Positions 31,154 to 34,316 of a stretch of DNA of 34,316 nucleotides are shown here, one piece after another (position 1 is the stretch's first letter; every line of letters starts with the position of its first letter). A program made the translations under genes and the position numbers. This DNA comes from an uncultured Bacteroidales bacterium (GTDB lineage: Bacteria; Bacteroidota; Bacteroidia; Bacteroidales; UBA932), in assembly GCA_944322575.1 (NCBI GenBank), contig CALUPK010000003.1, forward strand, positions 86,388 through 120,703. Reading direction: 5' to 3'. The notes below the pieces were generated by a model that was given only the letters and a program-made list of their open reading frames with translations, was not told the DNA's origin and made no database searches.

Positions 31154-31804
31154 ATGAAAAAGGAAATAACACTTGAGCAGGCCGTATCCTATGTTAAGGA
31201 CGGCATGACCGTCATGGTCGGCGGGTTCCTGGGCGTCGGCGCCCCCCTGCAGATCATGGATGCCCTCGCTGAGAGCGGAGTCAAGGACCTGACTGTCATC
31301 TGCAACGACACAGCCTTCCCCGACAAGTCGCTTGGGAAGTTAGTGGTAAACAAACAGATCAAGAAACTCATCGTCTCCCACGTCGGAACCAATCCCGAGA
31401 CCGGCAACCAGATGAACGCCGGCGAGCTTGAGGTCGAGTTCTCGCCCCAGGGCACCTTAGCGGAGAGGATCAGGGCCAAAGGTGCGGGTCTCGGCGGAGT
31501 CCTCACCACCACCGGAATGGGCACCCTCGTAGCCGAGGGCAAGCCTGTGGTCAATGTGGACGGCAAGGACTATCTTTTAGAGAAGCCCCTTGGAGCCGAC
31601 ATAGCCCTTCTGGGCGCCTCCATTGCCGATGAGTCCGGCAACCTCGTGTACAAGGGTACTACCCAGAACTTCAACCCCGTGATGGCCATGGCCGCCGACC
31701 TCGTAATCGTAGAGGCCGAGAAGGTGGTGCCTGTAGGGGAGATAGCCCCCGAGGCCGTACATACTCCCGGCATTTTCGTAAACTATATCTATAAAAGGAG
31801 GTAG
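31154..31804 (+). CDS. atoD: Butyrate/acetoacetate CoA-transferase, subunit A
   Basis: Alpha subunit of a 3-oxoacid-type CoA-transferase, 216 residues. In lysine fermentation the alpha-beta enzyme moves CoA from butyryl-CoA to acetoacetate, giving butyrate and acetoacetyl-CoA. It follows E. coli AtoD along its length: GMTVMVGGFLGVGAPLQIMD near 17-36, SHVGTNPETGNQMNAGELEV near 78, PQGTLAERIRAKGAGLGG near 104 and TQNFNPVMAMAADLVIVEAE near 170. The catalytic glutamate belongs to the beta subunit, which is not in this window; in Porphyromonas the two subunits lie at opposite ends of the lysine cluster, as I recall. The start is ATG 31154, since upstream TTG 31121 is in the promoter. All three TTA codons are before G. 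Confidence 0.92.
   Translation: MKKEITLEQAVSYVKDGMTVMVGGFLGVGAPLQIMDALAESGVKDLTVICNDTAFPDKSLGKLVVNKQIKKLIVSHVGTNPETGNQMNAGELEVEFSPQGTLAERIRAKGAGLGGVLTTTGMGTLVAEGKPVVNVDGKDYLLEKPLGADIALLGASIADESGNLVYKGTTQNFNPVMAMAADLVIVEAEKVVPVGEIAPEAVHTPGIFVNYIYKRR
31796..31801 (+). promoter_or_regulatory. Canonical Shine-Dalgarno sequence of kal
   Basis: AGGAGG, six bases before the kal ATG at 31808, lies in the last two codons (Arg-Arg) of atoD, directly before its TAG. A perfect Shine-Dalgarno sequence is unusual in Bacteroidetes, where most starts in this window have none. Confidence 0.75.
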
Positions 31805-31807
31805 GTC

Positions 31808-32197
31808 ATGGGTGTGAAATCTCTTATCCGCATGCGCATGAGCTGCCACGACGCTCACTACGGCGGCAATCTCGTGGACGGAGCCAAGATGCTCCAGCTC
31901 TTCGGAGACGTAGCTACCGAGCTGCTTATCATCAATGACGGCGACGAGGGCCTCTTCAAGGCCTACGACAATGTGGAGTTCATGGCACCCGTGTACGCCG
32001 GAGACTATATCGAGGCCGAGGGCGAGATCGTTTCGGTGGGCAACACCTCCCGCAAGATGGTCTTCGAGGCCCGCAAGGTAATCGCTCCCAGACCTGACAT
32101 ATCCGACTCTGCCGCCGACGTGCTGGCTGAGCCCGTAGTGGTCTGCCGCGCCAGCGGTACCTGCGTGGTGCCCAAGAAGTGCCAGAGGAAACAGTAA
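31808..32197 (+). CDS. kal: 3-aminobutyryl-CoA ammonia-lyase
   Basis: Hot-dog-fold enzyme of 129 residues that removes ammonia from L-3-aminobutyryl-CoA to give crotonyl-CoA in the lysine pathway. The sequence fits Kal: [20 protein letters not shown] at 8-27, [19 protein letters not shown] in the middle and [12 protein letters not shown] near the end. H14 and H17 of the CHDAHYGG motif are conserved-looking candidate active-site residues. It starts three bases after atoD's stop behind a perfect Shine-Dalgarno, and precedes kce by 25 bases, so it lies firmly within the operon. Confidence 0.92.
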   Translation: MGVKSLIRMRMSCHDAHYGGNLVDGAKMLQLFGDVATELLIINDGDEGLFKAYDNVEFMAPVYAGDYIEAEGEIVSVGNTSRKMVFEARKVIAPRPDISDSAADVLAEPVVVCRASGTCVVPKKCQRKQ

Positions 32198-32222
32198 CTG
32201 ACTGACAATTCATCACTATCTT

Positions 32223-33050
32223 ATGGAAAAATTGATAATCACGGCCGCAATATGCGGTGCGGAAGTGCTCAAGGAGCACAATCCCGCGGTACCTTACACC
32301 GTAGAGGAGTGTGTCCGCGAGGCCAAGTCGGCCTACAATGCCGGCGCCTCCCTCATTCACCTTCACGTGCGTGAGGATGACGGTACACCCACTCAGAGCA
32401 AGGACCGTTTCAAAGTCATCATCGACGCTATTAAGAAGGAGTGTCCCGATGTCATCATCCAGCCCTCTACAGGAGGAGCCGTGGGCATGACCAACGACGA
32501 GAGACTGCAGCCCACAGAGCTGCTTCCCGAGATGGCCACCCTCGACTGCGGTACTCTGAACTTCGGCGGAGACGACATCTTCGAGAACACGGAGAACACT
32601 ATCAAGTATTTCGGACAGAGGATGATAGAGCGCGGTATCAAACCTGAGCTCGAAGTCTTCGACAAGTCCATGATCGACATGGCACTCAGGCTGCACCGCA
32701 AGGGCTATATCCAGGCTCCCATGCACTTCGACTTCGTGATGGGTGTCAACGGAGGTATCAGCGGTGAGCTCCGCGACTTCGTCTTCCTGCGCGGCAGTAT
32801 TCCCGCCGACGCGACTTACACCGTAGCGGGTATCGGCCGCTACGAGTTCCCTTTAGCTGCAGCCGCCATCATCGACGGAGGCCACGTCAGGGTAGGTTTC
32901 GAGGACAATGTTTACTTGAGCAAGGGAGTTCTGGCCCGCTCCAACGGAGAGTTAGTGGAGAAGGTGGTCCGCATCGCCCGCGAGTTCGGACGCGACATCG
33001 CCACCCCGGCCGAGGCCCGTCAGATACTATCTCTCAGACCTCTTCAGTAA
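32223..33050 (+). CDS. kce: 3-keto-5-aminohexanoate cleavage enzyme
   Basis: Zinc enzyme of 275 residues (BKACE family, formerly DUF849) that condenses 3-keto-5-aminohexanoate with acetyl-CoA, yielding acetoacetate and 3-aminobutyryl-CoA. Zinc ligands H46 and H48 are in IHLHVRED; QPSTGGAVGMT near residue 80 and VGFEDN near 227 (glutamate ligand) follow, as in characterised Kce. The ATG at 32223 is preceded directly by ACTATCTT, an octamer also found before atoD and kdd. Both TTA codons (PLAAAA, ELVEK) are before G. Confidence 0.95.
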   Translation: MEKLIITAAICGAEVLKEHNPAVPYTVEECVREAKSAYNAGASLIHLHVREDDGTPTQSKDRFKVIIDAIKKECPDVIIQPSTGGAVGMTNDERLQPTELLPEMATLDCGTLNFGGDDIFENTENTIKYFGQRMIERGIKPELEVFDKSMIDMALRLHRKGYIQAPMHFDFVMGVNGGISGELRDFVFLRGSIPADATYTVAGIGRYEFPLAAAAIIDGGHVRVGFEDNVYLSKGVLARSNGELVEKVVRIAREFGRDIATPAEARQILSLRPLQ

Positions 33051-33093
33051 AAATTTAAAACGAATTAATCAACTATCTTAAAATAATAAATTT

Positions 33094-34140
33094 ATGGCAC
33101 AGAAACACGGAAACAAATACGGAATTCACAGAGTAATCGAACCCAAGGGAGTCCTCCCTCAGCCCGCAAACAAGTTAGACAACAACATGGACGAGATCTA
33201 TGACAACGAGATCCTCATCGACGTCCAGACTCTCAACATCGACTCTGCTTCCTTCACAGATATATCCAACCGCGCCGGCGGCGACCCCGAGAAGATCAAG
33301 GAGATCATGTTCGACATCGTGGCCAAGCAGGGCAAGCACCGCAACCCCTGGACAGGTTCAGGCGGAATGCTCCTCGGTACAGTAGAGAAGATCGGAGATG
33401 CCCTCAAGGACAAGATCGACCTCAAGCCCGGTGACAAGATCGCCACCCTCGTATCCCTGTCCCTGACTCCCCTGCGCATTGATAAGATTAAGGAGATACG
33501 CGCTGATGTGGACCAGGTGGACATCGACGGCAAGGCCATCCTCTTCGAGAGCGGTATCTACGCCAAGATTCCCGCTGACCTGCCCGAGAAGCTCGCCCTC
33601 TCCGCACTCGACGTAGCCGGTGCTCCCGCCCAGACAGCCAAGCTGGTTAAGCCCGGCGACACAGTTCTGATCATCGGAGCCGGCGGCAAGTCCGGAATGC
33701 TCTGCTGCTATGAGGCCAAGAAACGCGCAGGCGTGACCGGTAAGGTAATCGGTCTGTGCCACAGCGAGAAGAGTACCAAGAGACTGCAGGACCTCGGCTT
33801 CTGCGACTATGTATTCTCAGCCGACGCTACCCAGCCCGTACCCGTACTCGAGAAGATCGAGGAGCTCACCGGAGGCCAGATGTGCGACATCACCATCAAC
33901 AACGTCAACATCCCCGACACCGAGATGACCTCTATCCTCTGCACCAAGGACACCGGTCTGGTATACTTCTTCTCCATGGCCACCAGCTTTACCAAAGCGG
34001 CTCTCGGAGCAGAAGGTGTAGGCAGCGACGTGACCATGCTCGTGGGCAACGGCTACACCAAGGGCCACGCCGAGATTACCCTGCAGGAGCTCCGCGAGAG
34101 CGAGAAGCTCAGAAAGATATTCACCGAGCTCTACGCCTAA
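33094..34140 (+). CDS. kdd: L-erythro-3,5-diaminohexanoate dehydrogenase
   Basis: NAD(P)-dependent dehydrogenase of 348 residues that oxidatively deaminates 3,5-diaminohexanoate to 3-keto-5-aminohexanoate, the substrate of Kce. The Rossmann dinucleotide motif is VLIIGAGGKSG at 191-201, after a TAKLVKPGD segment typical of medium-chain-like dehydrogenases. The N-terminal half (GIHRVIEPKGVLPQPANKLD, DSASFTDISNRAGGD, PWTGSGGMLLGTV) is characteristic of Kdd. The 43-base gap before it is AT-rich, with ACTATCTT at 33072-33079. It is followed after 12 bases by kamA. Confidence 0.94.
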   Translation: MAQKHGNKYGIHRVIEPKGVLPQPANKLDNNMDEIYDNEILIDVQTLNIDSASFTDISNRAGGDPEKIKEIMFDIVAKQGKHRNPWTGSGGMLLGTVEKIGDALKDKIDLKPGDKIATLVSLSLTPLRIDKIKEIRADVDQVDIDGKAILFESGIYAKIPADLPEKLALSALDVAGAPAQTAKLVKPGDTVLIIGAGGKSGMLCCYEAKKRAGVTGKVIGLCHSEKSTKRLQDLGFCDYVFSADATQPVPVLEKIEELTGGQMCDITINNVNIPDTEMTSILCTKDTGLVYFFSMATSFTKAALGAEGVGSDVTMLVGNGYTKGHAEITLQELRESEKLRKIFTELYA

Positions 34141-34152
34141 TCCTTCCTGCCC

Positions 34153-34316
34153 ATGGTGAATACATCGCGTAGGAAAGTCCTGTTCCCGGAAGTGACCGAC
34201 GAACAGTGGAATGACTGGAAATGGCAGGTCAAGAACCGCATAGAGACTCTCGACCAGCTCAAGAAATACATAAAGCTCACGCCCGAGGAAGAGGAGGGAG
34301 TCCGCAAGACTCTCTC
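34153..34316 (+). CDS. kamA: Lysine 2,3-aminomutase, N-terminal fragment
   Basis: The start of a gene cut by the window edge: 54 codons beginning ATG GTG AAT ACA TCG, reading MVNTSRRKVLFPEVTDEQWN then DWKWQVKNRIETLDQLKKYI. This matches the N-terminus of KamA, a radical SAM/PLP enzyme that converts L-lysine to L-beta-lysine, the first step of the pathway. The radical SAM cysteine motif and PLP lysine lie beyond the window. The gap to kdd is 12 bases, so it belongs to the operon. The remaining pathway genes (kamD/kamE, atoA, butyryl-CoA dehydrogenase) would be expected further downstream. Confidence 0.9.
   Translation, partial: MVNTSRRKVLFPEVTDEQWNDWKWQVKNRIETLDQLKKYIKLTPEEEEGVRKTL

Noticed and set aside
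31154-31804. Missing beta subunit of the CoA-transferase read as gene loss
   Set aside because: The cluster continues beyond the window, and from memory the two subunits are separated in other Bacteroidetes lysine clusters.

Overview
The window is a densely coded piece of a Bacteroidetes (most likely Bacteroidales) chromosome. Four things point there. Promoters fit the Bacteroidetes pattern (TTTG, about 19-21 bases, then TAnnTTTG). Starts are preceded by A/T-rich leaders rather than Shine-Dalgarno sequences. Families largely confined to the phylum are present (DUF3575 barrels, VanZ-like protein, six-SLBB exporter, DUF4954, the golvesin-type amidase). The window ends in a lysine-to-butyrate fermentation operon of the kind known from Porphyromonas and relatives. 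I cannot name the genus. I saw no insertion sequence, phage, CRISPR array or rRNA; there is one tRNA.

Layout. 62-4084: ion and small-molecule genes, namely a NhaD Na+/H+ antiporter, nicotinate phosphoribosyltransferase (reverse strand) and a YeiH-type exporter; a remarkable 27-bp perfect inverted repeat separates the first two. 4116-4275: tRNA-Val with its own promoter and a shared two-way terminator. 4264-6877 (reverse): a DUF3575 outer-membrane protein and an OmpA-like lipoprotein, behind a structured leader. 7195-9246: htpG. 9251-13489 (reverse): a tight operon of VanZ-like protein, second DUF3575 protein and a large secreted amidase with a golvesin-like insert. Divergent from it, 13592-17984: a six-SLBB polysaccharide-export-like protein and a DUF4954 beta-helix protein. 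17973-21623: a HAD phosphatase (reverse), a periplasmic TapB-like protein, an ECF sigma factor, a probable membrane anti-sigma factor and an SGAS-repeat DUF2807 protein. 21630-25543: dipeptidase, then cinA, pyrD and an XRE regulator on the reverse strand. 25544-26078 is a long AT-rich gene-free stretch with repeated TTTGTAAAC-like boxes. 26079-31053: queA, a membrane-anchored M28 peptidase, a PlsC-type acyltransferase and a reverse-strand MscS channel. 31154-end: atoD, kal, kce, kdd and the start of kamA.

How the genes work together. The last operon ferments lysine: KamA makes beta-lysine; an aminomutase outside the window would give 3,5-diaminohexanoate; Kdd oxidises it; Kce cleaves the product with acetyl-CoA to 3-aminobutyryl-CoA and acetoacetate; Kal removes ammonia; and AtoD, with a partner not in view, transfers CoA to acetoacetate. 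The middle of the window (4264-17984) is mostly cell envelope, and its AT-richer genes differ in codon use from the housekeeping genes on either side.

The observations I consider most worth following are the structured leader or small RNA at 6914-6990, the near-exclusive use of leucine codon TTA before a G in the housekeeping genes, the 27-bp cruciform-like element at 1435-1543, the repeated boxes between the XRE regulator and queA, and an octamer shared by three start regions of the lysine operon. I did not find a clear-cut new defence or mobile system.
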